A DNA stretch of 64,000 nucleotides, taken from positions 205,527 to 269,526 of the forward strand of contig NZ_FOCQ01000004.1 in NCBI RefSeq assembly GCF_900110165.1. Reading direction: 5' to 3'. The translations under genes and the position numbers were made by a program. Shown here piece after piece: positions 55,684-63,905 of the stretch (positions are counted from its first letter, which is position 1; the number at the start of each line of letters is the position of its first letter). The notes under the pieces were generated by a model that saw nothing but the letters and a program-made list of their open reading frames with translations, searched no databases and was not told the DNA's origin. The DNA comes from Lihuaxuella thermophila. GTDB lineage: Bacteria > Bacillota > Bacilli > Thermoactinomycetales > Thermoactinomycetaceae.

Positions 55684-56664
55684 ATGCAATCTTTTATTCG
55701 TCATCGCCGATTGAGAGCAAGTGAAAACATACGCCGGATGGTCCGGGAACATCACATCCGTGCGGAAGATTTGATCTATCCGATCTTTGTGGTGGAAGGA
55801 CAGGGAATCAAAGCCGAAGTTCCATCCATGCCGGGAGTTTATCATTTTTCCCTCGACCGCTTGAACGAAGAAGTGGAAGAAGTGGTGGAACTCGGCATTC
55901 GTTCCGTCATCCTCTTTGGTGTCCCGGCTGAAAAGGATGAGTGCGGCAGCCAGGCCGACCACGAGCACGGCATTGTACAGAAGGCGATCCGCCAGGTGAA
56001 GGAGAAATTCCCTTCCCTTTATGTGATCGCCGATACGTGTCTTTGCCAATATACTTCTCACGGACATTGCGGAGTTGTCGAAAATGGGGAGGTTCTCAAC
56101 GATCCGTCACTGGAGCGCCTGGTGGCGACCGCCGTTTCGCAGGCGCGGGCGGGAGCGGATATGATTGCTCCCTCCAATATGATGGACGGGTTTGTCCATG
56201 CGATTCGCCGCGGATTGGATGAAGCGGGCTATGCCCATGTGCCGATTCTCTCTTATGCGGTGAAGTACGCCTCCGCCTTTTACGGCCCCTTCCGTGACGC
56301 AGCCCATTCCACCCCCCAATTCGGTGACCGGCGTACGTATCAGATGGATCCCGCCAACGCCCGCGAAGCGATGAGGGAAGCCGCTTCTGATGTGGCCGAG
56401 GGAGCGGACATGCTGATGGTGAAGCCCGGACTCGCTTACCTCGATGTCATCCACCGGGTGAAAGAACGTTTTGACTTGCCGGTTGTCGCTTATAATGTGA
56501 GTGGGGAGTACTCCATGGTCAAGGCGGCGGCGCAAAACGGCTGGATTGATGAAGAAAAAGTGGTCATGGAAATTTTGGTCGGATTTAAGCGGGCCGGAGC
56601 CGACTTGATTTTAACCTATCATGCCAAAGATGTGGCCCGCTGGCTTAAAGGAGGCGATCATTGA
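55684..56664 (+). CDS. hemB: Delta-aminolevulinic acid dehydratase (porphobilinogen synthase)
   Basis: 326 residues. Joins two 5-aminolevulinates. The zinc site [14 protein letters not shown] keeps all three cysteines, so it is the zinc-dependent form. The two Schiff-base lysines lie in [18 protein letters not shown] and [14 protein letters not shown] 55684 with GGAGGATCTTT upstream; a longer frame overlaps the HemD end and is not supported. The next gene overlaps its stop by one base. Confidence 0.97.
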   Translation: MQSFIRHRRLRASENIRRMVREHHIRAEDLIYPIFVVEGQGIKAEVPSMPGVYHFSLDRLNEEVEEVVELGIRSVILFGVPAEKDECGSQADHEHGIVQKAIRQVKEKFPSLYVIADTCLCQYTSHGHCGVVENGEVLNDPSLERLVATAVSQARAGADMIAPSNMMDGFVHAIRRGLDEAGYAHVPILSYAVKYASAFYGPFRDAAHSTPQFGDRRTYQMDPANAREAMREAASDVAEGADMLMVKPGLAYLDVIHRVKERFDLPVVAYNVSGEYSMVKAAAQNGWIDEEKVVMEILVGFKRAGADLILTYHAKDVARWLKGGDH

Positions 56665-57722
56665 TGGCAACCGTCACGATGGACGCACTGGATAAAGAAC
56701 TGTTAAACCTCTTGCAAGAAGGAATTGATTTGGTTCCCCGCCCGTATCTCGCGCTGGCCGAAAAGCTGGGTACCGATGAAGAAACAGTGCTGGCCCGGGT
56801 CCGTGAGTTGAAAAAAGACCCGATCCGCCAAATCTCGGCCATCTTCGATACGCGCACGCTGGGTTACAAATCCAGCCTGGTGGCGGCCAAAATTCCCGAG
56901 GAGCGTGTGGATCAAGCGGCACAGATCATCAATCAGCATCCCGGCGTCACGCATAACTACAAACGGAATCACGATTACAATCTCTGGTTTACGATCGCCG
57001 TTCCGCCCAACAGCCGGCTGGGTTTGGAAAAAACGGTGGAAATCCTGGGTGAACTGGCTGAGGTGGATGTGATTCGCCTGATGCCCACCCTGAAGCTGTT
57101 TAAAATCGGTGTTCAACTCGATATGACCGGAAAAGAAGACGGGGCCAAAGCAAAGGCCAAACCCAGCTACAGTGAAGAAGACCGTCAAAATGCCGATAAA
57201 GTGGTGACCGATTTCGACATTGCCGTCATTCGCGAACTGCAAAAAGATTTGCCGGTCGAACCGCGCCCGTTTGACGGTTGGGCCCAAAACATCGGCATTA
57301 CGACGGAAGAATTGCTCGAAGCAGGGCGCAACATGATCAAGCGCAAACAGATGCGCCGCTTCTCCGCCGTTCTCAATCACCGGAAAGCCGGTTTCCGCTT
57401 CAATGGCATGGGGGTGTGGGCAGTACCCGCCGACAAAGCGGATGAAATCGGACCCAAAATGGGCTCTTTCAAAGCCGTTAGCCATTGCTATCTGCGTCCC
57501 ACCTATCCGGATTGGCCGTATTCCATCTTCACCATGGTCCACGGCCGCTCGATGGAAGAGTGTGAACGCGTCCTGCAAGCGATTGAAGACGAAACGGGGA
57601 TCAAAGAACGGGCCACTCTTTACTCCACAAAAGAATATAAAAAGACCCGTGTCTCCTATTTCACTCCGGAAATGGAAGAATGGGAAGAACAAATCATCCA
57701 GCAACTGGGCTTGGATGCATAG
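56664..57722 (+). CDS. ahbAB: Fused siroheme decarboxylase AhbA-AhbB
   Basis: 352 residues made of two Lrp/AsnC-like halves. Half 1 (~5-165) is AhbA-like: LDKELLNLLQEGIDLVPRPY, LGYKSSLVAAKIPEERVDQA, VTHNYKRNHDYNLWFTIAVP. Half 2 (~185-340) is AhbB-like: FDIAVIRELQKDLPVEPRPFD, MRRFSAVLNHRKAGFRFNG, GVWAVPADKA, AVSHCYLRPTYPDWPYSIFTM. AhbA and AhbB together convert siroheme to 12,18-didecarboxysiroheme, the first step of the siroheme-dependent haem route, and the related NirDLGH act in haem d1. They are normally separate proteins. The paired histidines of HNYKR and SHCY are kept. ATG 56664 overlaps the hemB stop; AAAGGAGGCGATC is upstream. Confidence 0.9.
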   Translation: MATVTMDALDKELLNLLQEGIDLVPRPYLALAEKLGTDEETVLARVRELKKDPIRQISAIFDTRTLGYKSSLVAAKIPEERVDQAAQIINQHPGVTHNYKRNHDYNLWFTIAVPPNSRLGLEKTVEILGELAEVDVIRLMPTLKLFKIGVQLDMTGKEDGAKAKAKPSYSEEDRQNADKVVTDFDIAVIRELQKDLPVEPRPFDGWAQNIGITTEELLEAGRNMIKRKQMRRFSAVLNHRKAGFRFNGMGVWAVPADKADEIGPKMGSFKAVSHCYLRPTYPDWPYSIFTMVHGRSMEECERVLQAIEDETGIKERATLYSTKEYKKTRVSYFTPEMEEWEEQIIQQLGLDA

Positions 57723-57726
57723 GTTG

Positions 57727-57758
57727 ATACCCGCTGGTTCCGGCGGGTTCTATTTTGT
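57727..57758 (+). terminator. Terminator of the hemA-ahbAB operon
   Basis: ACCCGC and GCGGGT pair with a CTGGTTCCG loop, followed by TCTATTTTGTTT. It lies 5 nt after the ahbAB stop. Confidence 0.65.
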
Positions 57759-57834
57759 TTGGATTGAACCTATTCAGCGTTGGACGTCCGATTCCCGTTT
57801 GCTGAGTACACGGAAGTTCCGGGAAAAAATAATC

Positions 57835-57873
57835 AAAAAGCCGGGCATCTCGATGGAGACGCCCGGCTTTTTC
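57835..57873. terminator. Bidirectional terminator
   Basis: AAAAAGCCGGGC and GCCCGGCTTTTT form a perfect stem around ~15 nt, with A- and T-runs on both sides. It serves the plus-strand haem operon and the minus-strand nitroreductase gene. Confidence 0.88.
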
Positions 57874-57881
57874 ATCCATGC

Positions 57882-58514
57882 TTAAAAGCTTTCCTCAATC
57901 ACCAGTTCTTCCAGCGGAAAACGCATCGTGGCATGAGCGGGTGCAGCCGCTTTGCCGATCGTAATCATCATGACGGGAATGAACCGCGGCGGAATATTTA
58001 ATTCCTTGATTAACGCTTCCCGGTCGAAACCACCCATCGGGCAAGTATCATACCCTTTGGCCTTCGCTGCCAGCATCAGTTGCATGGCGGACAAAGAGGC
58101 GTTGAGGATGGCCTCTCTATGGGCCAGCTCAGGATTTCCTTTGTATGCTGACTCGATTTGGCTGATCATAATGTTATACACTTCCTGCGTAATGAGTCCC
58201 TTGTCGAGCGACTGTTGATAGACGGGAGCTGCCGACTTGTCGGCTTCCAGATCTCCCAGGATCACGATGGTTGCTGAGGAATCAACCACCTGTTGCTGTC
58301 CGTAGGCGATCGGCAAGATGCGTTCTTTTTGTTCCCGGGAGGTGATGACCAGATAGCGCCAGTGTTGCAGATTCCAGGAAGACGGAGCCGTGGCTGCCAA
58401 AGCGAGGATTTCATTTAATTCTTCTTTGGGGATCACCACTCCCGGCTGGTATTTCCTCACACTATGACGGGCTTTCATTGCTTCTTCAACCGAAAGCTGC
58501 GTTTTCGTCGTCAT
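57882..58514 (-). CDS. Nitroreductase family protein
   Basis: 210 residues. FMN-dependent NAD(P)H oxidoreductase fold: VEEAMKARHSVRKYQPGVVIP (FMN contacts R-x-S-x-R), LAATAPSSWNLQHWRYLVIT, and AKAKGYDTCPMGGFDREALIKEL near the C-terminus. Members reduce nitroaromatics or quinones. ATG 58514 is taken as start since AGGAG lies ~9 nt upstream; a GTG nine bases earlier overlaps that site. It sits on the opposite strand between ahbAB and hemL, splitting the usual hem cluster. A link to haem synthesis is not evident. Confidence 0.88.
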   Translation of the reverse strand: MTTKTQLSVEEAMKARHSVRKYQPGVVIPKEELNEILALAATAPSSWNLQHWRYLVITSREQKERILPIAYGQQQVVDSSATIVILGDLEADKSAAPVYQQSLDKGLITQEVYNIMISQIESAYKGNPELAHREAILNASLSAMQLMLAAKAKGYDTCPMGGFDREALIKELNIPPRFIPVMMITIGKAAAPAHATMRFPLEELVIEESF

Positions 58515-58786
58515 TTCTCCCACACTCCTGTTAAATGAAAAGATATGATATGTGATGAACCTGCTATAATAATAAATGATACTATATTTTATCCATCAAG
58601 TATACAAACATAAGTTATCGGGGTATGATTCACTTGCATCACCGTGACTGTTAGAAAAATGTTAGATCTTCTTCGTGGAAGAAGCAGAATTTGAGTTAAA
58701 ATACGTTCGAGAAGAAAAATCATACCGATGATCCGACGGGAAGCGGTTGAAAGGTACATAAGATCTCCAGGAAGGCAGTGATCCTC

Positions 58787-60079
58787 ATGCACAAAGGTTA
58801 TGAACGTTCGGTCGCCGACTATGCCGAAGCCGTAAAAGTGATTCCGGGCGGGGTCAACAGCCCGGTTCGCGCATTTAAATCCGTGAAGATGAATCCGGTG
58901 TTTATTGAGCGGGGATTTGGTTCCCGGATCGTGGATGTGGACGGCAACGAATATATCGATTACATCTGCTCATGGGGACCCTTGATTTTAGGACACGCCC
59001 ATCCTTCGGTCGTGCAAGCCATCAAAGAGACGGCGGAAAAAGGAACCAGCTTTGGGGCACCTACCGAGCTGGAAACGAGGATGGCCGGGCTGGTCACGGA
59101 GAGAATGCCGTCTGTCGATATTGTGCGCATGGTCAATTCGGGAACGGAAGCGACGATGAGTGCCCTGCGACTGGCACGCGCCTATACGAAGCGCAATAAA
59201 ATCCTGAAGTTTGAGGGAAGCTACCACGGACATTCGGACAGTCTCTTGATTAAAGCAGGTTCGGGTGTGGCTACCCTGGGCTTGCCCGACAGTCCGGGAG
59301 TTCCGGAAAATACAGCCCAGCACACTCTAACCGTTCCATATAATGATTTGGATAGCGTACAAATGGCTTTTGACAAGTTTGGGGAAGAGATCGCCGCGGT
59401 CATCGTGGAGCCCGTTGCCGGCAACATGGGCGTGGTTCCTCCACAACCCGGATTCCTCGAGGGATTGCGTGAGATCACTCAGCAATATGGAGCCCTGCTC
59501 ATCTTTGATGAAGTGATGACCGGTTTTCGTGTCGGTTATTATTCTGCCCAGGGAAAATATCATATCACGCCCGATTTGACGACCATGGGGAAAGTGATCG
59601 GCGGAGGCTTGCCGGTCGGGGCTTACGGCGGAAAGCGCGAGATCATGGAAATGATCGCTCCGACCGGACCCGTGTATCAGGCCGGAACGCTGTCCGGAAA
59701 CCCGCTGGCGATGGCCGCTGGTTATGCCACGTTATCAGAGATGAACCCGGCAGCCTATGCTGAGCTGGAGCGCAAAGGCAAGCGCCTGGAGGAGGGGCTT
59801 CGGAAAAACGCGCTGGAAGCGGGCATTCCCCATCATATCAACCGGGTGGGTTCCATGGTCTGCCTCTTTTTCACAGGGGAAAATGTCATCAGCTATACCC
59901 AGGCCAAGCAATCAGACACGGACCGTTTTGCAGAGTATTTCCGCTTGATGCTGGAAGAGGGAATTTTCCTTCCGCCATCTCAGTTTGAAGGCATGTTTCT
60001 TTCCATGGCCCATACGGATGAAGATATTGAACGAACCATTGAAGCCAACCGGAGGGCATTGATGAAGTTGACAAAGTAG
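58787..60079 (+). CDS. hemL: Glutamate-1-semialdehyde 2,1-aminomutase
   Basis: 430 residues. PLP enzyme that turns glutamate-1-semialdehyde into 5-aminolevulinate, the step after Hem[15 protein letters not shown] opens the chain; [36 protein letters not shown] and [13 protein letters not shown] follow; the PLP lysine is K269 in [22 protein letters not shown] 58787 was preferred over GTG 58778; GGAAGG lies 11 nt before the ATG. It has its own unit, separated from the other hem genes by the nitroreductase. Confidence 0.96.
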   Translation: MHKGYERSVADYAEAVKVIPGGVNSPVRAFKSVKMNPVFIERGFGSRIVDVDGNEYIDYICSWGPLILGHAHPSVVQAIKETAEKGTSFGAPTELETRMAGLVTERMPSVDIVRMVNSGTEATMSALRLARAYTKRNKILKFEGSYHGHSDSLLIKAGSGVATLGLPDSPGVPENTAQHTLTVPYNDLDSVQMAFDKFGEEIAAVIVEPVAGNMGVVPPQPGFLEGLREITQQYGALLIFDEVMTGFRVGYYSAQGKYHITPDLTTMGKVIGGGLPVGAYGGKREIMEMIAPTGPVYQAGTLSGNPLAMAAGYATLSEMNPAAYAELERKGKRLEEGLRKNALEAGIPHHINRVGSMVCLFFTGENVISYTQAKQSDTDRFAEYFRLMLEEGIFLPPSQFEGMFLSMAHTDEDIERTIEANRRALMKLTK

Positions 60080-60110
60080 CTTTTTTCAGCCGAATCATTA
60101 TCATGCTGGG

Positions 60111-60152
60111 AATCACCCCCCTGCGCATTTGCAGAGGAGGTGATTTTCTTTT
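60111..60152 (+). terminator. Rho-independent terminator of hemL
   Basis: AATCACCCCCCTGC and GCAGAGGAGGTGATT pair around a tiny loop with one bulge, then TTCTTTT. Confidence 0.7.
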
Positions 60153-60344
60153 ACCTAGCAACCTGGCATCCGATGCTTGGGACAGGGCCTTTATTTAGCA
60201 ATCTGTGAAAACTTGTCCACTGAAAGGTTATAACCCCATTTCAAACGCATATAGATACAGTAACGTCCAAAACCTATGACCTGCCTGCCTGGCCGGCGGA
60301 CGGTCTTGAGTTTCGGCAGACCAGAACAAGGAGGGATTTTTTCG

Positions 60345-61487
60345 ATGGAAAGCCAGTTTAACCAACTTCGCTTTGATATCTCGGAGAAGGTCCGATTGCA
60401 TCCCCAACAACCTGGAATCGGCACCCTCCTGGAGATGGACCTGTACCCGGATGTAGAGATCAGAGACGAAGGAACACATCTAAAAATCCAAGGCTACCTG
60501 CGACTCAACGGTGTTTATCTGGGAAAACAGCCGGATGATTGCCCGGAGGATATCCACTTACATATGGATCACCATCCCGATGAGGGAAACAGACAAGAGA
60601 TCGCCTACGTGATCCCGGTGGAGATTACGCTTCCGGCTGACCGGGCCGAGCTTAGCCACATCTCAGCCGAAGTGGAAACGTTTGACTACAGTGTCGTATC
60701 TCCTTTTGAATTGCAGATTGAAGCGATTTTGATGATTGATGGCTTGTTGCCGGAGAAGAAAGGACAGGAGGATGCAGACCAGATTGCGGAGGAACAGGAA
60801 GCCGCGCCTGTCTTCTCGGGATCTCCCGCTGAACCCGTCTCGGTGAGCAGTGAAGATATGCGGGAAGACAAGCGGGCAGAAGAGGACGGATTGGAGGAAA
60901 TGGTTTCTGTTCCCGGGGAAGATTCCCGCTTCGCACAGGATTCCAAGGAAGATGAAGACCATTTTGCCCGCAGAGATTATCTCAAAATTGTGGAAGATGA
61001 TGAACCGGTAAATGAGAAGGCGGAGCAGCACGCTGAAAGGGAAGAAGACGACGATCCCGACTTTGAGCCCCAGTCGGCGGAGGACTTCTGGGCGGAACGG
61101 CAAAAGAGCAGACGTGAGCAGGCATGGAGAGAGAAGGATCTGGAACAGGAAGCTGAAATGGATCGCAACCGGGAAAACAGCGCCAATCAAGAGGTCAAGG
61201 AGAATGAGGAGGAAAATGAGGAAGGACGACAACGGGAAGGTCACTGGTCGCTCTGGCTGATCAACAGCAAAGAGGAAAATTTTTTATCGATGCGGATGGT
61301 GATTGTGCAAAAAGATGAAACGATTGATCAATTGGCCGAAAAGTACAACGTATCCCCTGCCGCATTGATGAGCGTAAACAAATTACAATCCGGCCAATTG
61401 GAAGAAGGGCAGATTATCTATATCCCCAACCAAAAAGAAGAAAAAGAGATTCTCACGCGGGGACTCAGGGGGGGACAGATCGATTGA
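60345..61487 (+). CDS. spoVID: SpoVID-like spore coat morphogenetic protein with LysM domain
   Basis: 380 residues. The N-terminal ~150 residues are a beta-rich domain (QFNQLRFDISEKVRLHPQQPG, LKIQGYLRLNGVYLG). Residues ~160-315 are a very acidic, disordered region full of E and D. A LysM domain ends the protein (MRMVIVQKDETIDQL, KYNVSPAALMSVN, GQIIYIPNQ). In B. subtilis SpoVID guides coat proteins around the forespore and binds lipid II through its LysM; it lies just before ysxE and valS, as here. B. subtilis SpoVID is longer (575). ATG 60345 after AAGGAGGG. A sigma-E-like GATACAGT lies about 90 nt upstream but no clear -35. Confidence 0.88.
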   Translation: MESQFNQLRFDISEKVRLHPQQPGIGTLLEMDLYPDVEIRDEGTHLKIQGYLRLNGVYLGKQPDDCPEDIHLHMDHHPDEGNRQEIAYVIPVEITLPADRAELSHISAEVETFDYSVVSPFELQIEAILMIDGLLPEKKGQEDADQIAEEQEAAPVFSGSPAEPVSVSSEDMREDKRAEEDGLEEMVSVPGEDSRFAQDSKEDEDHFARRDYLKIVEDDEPVNEKAEQHAEREEDDDPDFEPQSAEDFWAERQKSRREQAWREKDLEQEAEMDRNRENSANQEVKENEEENEEGRQREGHWSLWLINSKEENFLSMRMVIVQKDETIDQLAEKYNVSPAALMSVNKLQSGQLEEGQIIYIPNQKEEKEILTRGLRGGQID

Positions 61488-62584
61488 ACACGGAAGCATA
61501 TACGCAGGGTTCGGAACTGTTCGAAGTTTTCAAACAGTACGGCTGGCAACCGACCCTGGTGGAAAATGTCGGACGCAGAGTATGGCGCATCACATTGCGT
61601 GAAGGGGTCTATGCCTTAAAAAAATCACGGGCATCCCGTGAAAAGCTACACCTGTTGCACAAGATTTTAAAAGAGATCCGTTCCCAGGGACATCCTCATT
61701 TGTTGCCCTGGCTCCCGACCAGACAGGGAGAGCCGATTGTAACAGGAACCAGCGGTACCTGGTATGCCACTCCATGGAAAAGTTGTTACGGCATTTCGGA
61801 ACATGGGAAACAGCCCGCAGTGACCGAATTGGCCCAGGCACTTGCCCGTTTACACCGGCTTTCAGAACCGCTGGTTCAAAACTACCCTGACTTGTGTACA
61901 CGTGTAGATGAGGAAGCTGTGAACAAATGGAAACAGAGACAAGAGAAACTGGCAAACATCAGTGACCAGATCAAATCCCGCGAATTTCAGTCCCCATTTG
62001 ATAAATGTTTTTCCGGCCATAAGGAGAGCATCGAGCAATCGCTTGCCTTTTTCCTGCGCGGGATGGAGCGGTTTATGGAAAAAGAAGGAGGCAAATCGCC
62101 GCGCTATACCTTATGCCACAGAAGGCTCCATCCAAGCAATGTCGCCCGGGATGAAGAACGCTTTTACTTGATTGATTTTGATCACGCCCAAGTGGACAGC
62201 CCGGTGCGGGATCTGGCTTTGTTGATGAGGAGATATGCCTCGTTTGAAGGGGATCCGGAAAAGCCGCTTCAGATCTTGGAAGCATACGAAGCGGAATGGC
62301 CTTTGCAGCCGAAGGAAAAAAAATTGTTGGCCCTTTATCTCGCTTACCCCGAGCGGCTGCTGAAAACCGTCGAACGGTACTATGAAGAGCCAAAAATCAC
62401 GAGTATGGAAGCCCATGCAGTGAAACGGCTGGAAGAAGAAATTCATCATCTGGCACAGTTGCAAGAGGCGGTCAAGACCTTGTGGCCGGGCAAAAAAGCC
62501 CGTACTGAGGAGAACCGCCAGCCATTCCCTTCCGTCTCAGGCGGACGGGGGAAAAAGAAAGCTGAAAAAAAGCGTAAATCATAA
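61484..62584 (+). CDS. ysxE: CotS/YsxE-family spore coat kinase-like protein
   Basis: 366 residues. Protein-kinase/APH-like fold found in spore coat proteins CotS and YsxE: VWRITLREGVYALKKSRASR (ATP lysine), KEIRSQGHPHLLPWLPTRQG, YTLCHRRLHPSNVARDEERFYLIDFDHAQVDSPVRDLALLMRRY. The catalytic loop reads CHRRLHPSN, where active APH kinases have HGD, so the base aspartate is missing and the fold may be inactive; DFD for the metal site is kept. The TTG start overlaps the spoVID stop (TTGA). The basic tail KKKAEKKRKS is unusual. Confidence 0.85.
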   Translation: MNTEAYTQGSELFEVFKQYGWQPTLVENVGRRVWRITLREGVYALKKSRASREKLHLLHKILKEIRSQGHPHLLPWLPTRQGEPIVTGTSGTWYATPWKSCYGISEHGKQPAVTELAQALARLHRLSEPLVQNYPDLCTRVDEEAVNKWKQRQEKLANISDQIKSREFQSPFDKCFSGHKESIEQSLAFFLRGMERFMEKEGGKSPRYTLCHRRLHPSNVARDEERFYLIDFDHAQVDSPVRDLALLMRRYASFEGDPEKPLQILEAYEAEWPLQPKEKKLLALYLAYPERLLKTVERYYEEPKITSMEAHAVKRLEEEIHHLAQLQEAVKTLWPGKKARTEENRQPFPSVSGGRGKKKAEKKRKS

Positions 62585-62611
62585 TCCGGGGAGAACCCGG
62601 TTTTTTTGTTT
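62585..62611 (+). terminator. Rho-independent terminator of spoVID-ysxE
   Basis: CCGGGG and CCCGG pair with an AGAA loop, followed by seven T residues. Confidence 0.75.
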
Positions 62612-62615
62612 TTTT

Positions 62616-62696
62616 TTATCGTTTTTTCCTCAAATAGATGGACAATCCTTTGATCGGGAGAGTGAGGATAAGTACCCATAAAAACACTTTGATCAT
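62616..62696 (-). CDS. Possible 26-residue membrane peptide
   Basis: ATG with AGAAGGG 6 nt upstream opens a 26-codon frame, MIKVFLWVLILTLPIKGLSI then YLRKKR. It would be one membrane helix with a basic end. A longer frame upstream (to 62825) lacks a site. Such tiny peptides occur in Bacillales, but without conservation data this stays a weak call. Confidence 0.3.
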   Translation of the reverse strand: MIKVFLWVLILTLPIKGLSIYLRKKR

Positions 62697-62929
62697 CGGA
62701 ATCCCTTCTTTTTTCCGCTTTACGCAAAATGTACAAACATCGGGGCAACAAAGATTGCTCGAAGAAAAAAAGTTTCCCTTGATCAAATCATATGCAAAAA
62801 ATTCCGGTTGTGATTGCCTTTTCATCCACTCACGAAGATAAATACTAGACAGATGTGTACGAAAAGTGGAGAATAAGAATATGTTAATGGGAAAAGAATT
62901 TGGATGCTGTAAGGAAGGGGTTTATCATC

Positions 62930-63088
62930 TTGAGTTTGGTAAAATCCATGGTAAGGAAGGCATACCGCGGAGTACTTTTTCTTTCATTTCTCAGCATCAT
63001 GCTGTTGGTCACGATCCTCTTGGTCACATTTTTAGCCGATCCCCAAGCGATGTATGAACTGATCAAACACACATTTGGCATTCGTTAA
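62930..63088 (+). CDS. Small single-pass membrane protein, unknown
   Basis: TTG with AAGGAAGGGG 9 nt upstream begins 52 codons: SLVKSMVRKAYRGVLFLS then a long hydrophobic stretch FLSIMLLVTILLVTFLA and a short polar tail. One membrane helix with a positive N-terminal side. I do not recognise it. The 940-nt stretch between ysxE and valS otherwise holds only the 26-residue frame above and the T-box leader. Confidence 0.5.
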   Translation: MSLVKSMVRKAYRGVLFLSFLSIMLLVTILLVTFLADPQAMYELIKHTFGIR

Positions 63089-63194
63089 GGAAACGGTCTT
63101 CATATTGTTCATTTCACCTATTTTGGCACGAGACTTCGAACGGTCATCCTTCCATTGATCCGGACCCTTGATCCTGACTTGTTTATTGCATCAT

Positions 63195-63222
63195 TTGACT
63201 CGGGCCGGTGAATCGTTATAAT
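63195..63222 (+). promoter_or_regulatory. Sigma-A promoter of the valS leader
   Basis: TTGACT and TATAAT with a 16-nt spacer. Transcription from it would begin just before the T-box leader. Confidence 0.75.
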
Positions 63223-63228
63223 ATAAAA

Positions 63229-63500
63229 TACAAACAATGGCATCTTTTTCATATTGCTTTGAAAGGGAAGAGTAGGCGGTATCCCTCTTCAAGAGAGAGA
63301 AACCCCTGGGCTGGAAGGTTTCTTAAGAGAAAGCCGCTGAACGTCGCCCTGGAGCTGTTAGTCTGAAAGGCTGTTGCCCGTGTAGGACTAACCGGATTCC
63401 GGCCGTTATCCGGAGTGGAGTGCACTGCTTTTGGCAGTGAACAAAGGTGGTACCGCGAAAATACCTTTCGTCCTTTGAGGCGAAAGGTTTTATTTTTTGG
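63229..63500 (+). promoter_or_regulatory. T-box riboswitch (valine), valS leader
   Basis: The conserved T-box AAAGGTGGTACCGCG is at 63443-63457. A terminator (CCTTTCG with CGAAAGG, then a T-run) follows at ~63462-63497, and the T-box would pair with its 5' side to form the antiterminator. Upstream lies a long stem I with the distal GGGCTGGAAGG area and a specifier-like GAACGTCGCCC, giving the Val codon GTC, followed by CTGTTAGTCTGAAA. Uncharged tRNA-Val would pair with GTC and free the downstream gene. This is the expected control of valS in Bacillales. Confidence 0.92.
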
Positions 63501-63524
63501 ACTTGAAGTTGGGAGGAAAAGCAG

Positions 63525-63905
63525 ATGGCTGAATCAGTAAAAAGCAACCTGCCTTCGGCGTATGATCCGAAACATGCCGAAGCCAAGTGGTATGATTACT
63601 GGATCGAAGAAAACTTTTTTCAGGCGGGACAAGATCCGGCCAAAAAGCCTTACACGATTGTCATCCCCCCGCCAAACGTAACGGGCAATTTGCATATCGG
63701 ACACGCGCTGAACAACACCCTGCAAGATATATTAATCCGCTGGAAACGGATGCAGGGATATGATGCGCTGTGGCTGCCGGGAATGGACCATGCGGGAATC
63801 GCCACCCAGGCGCGCGTCGAAGCCAAATTGCGCGAGCAGGGAATCAGCCGGCACGACTTGGGTCGGGAAAAATTCCTGGATGAAGTGTGGAAGTGGAAAG
63901 AAGAG
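63525..63905 (+). pseudogene. valS: Valine--tRNA ligase, 5' part, cut by an IS3-family element
   Basis: 127 codons of Val[19 protein letters not shown], then the class I HIGH site at 57-60 in [20 protein letters not shown], and [14 protein letters not shown]. After KWKEE the frame leaves the ValS sequence (family members go on with a tyrosine/alanine-rich helix) and reads into insertion-sequence DNA, reaching a stop at 63995. A full ValS is ~880 residues and essential. The rest may lie beyond the element, or a second valS may exist. A GGGAGG site precedes ATG, 24 nt past the T-box terminator. Confidence 0.8.

Noticed and set aside
62638..62841. 67-codon plus-strand frame after ysxE
   Set aside because: No ribosome site and begins inside terminator-proximal AT-rich DNA; composition not protein-like.
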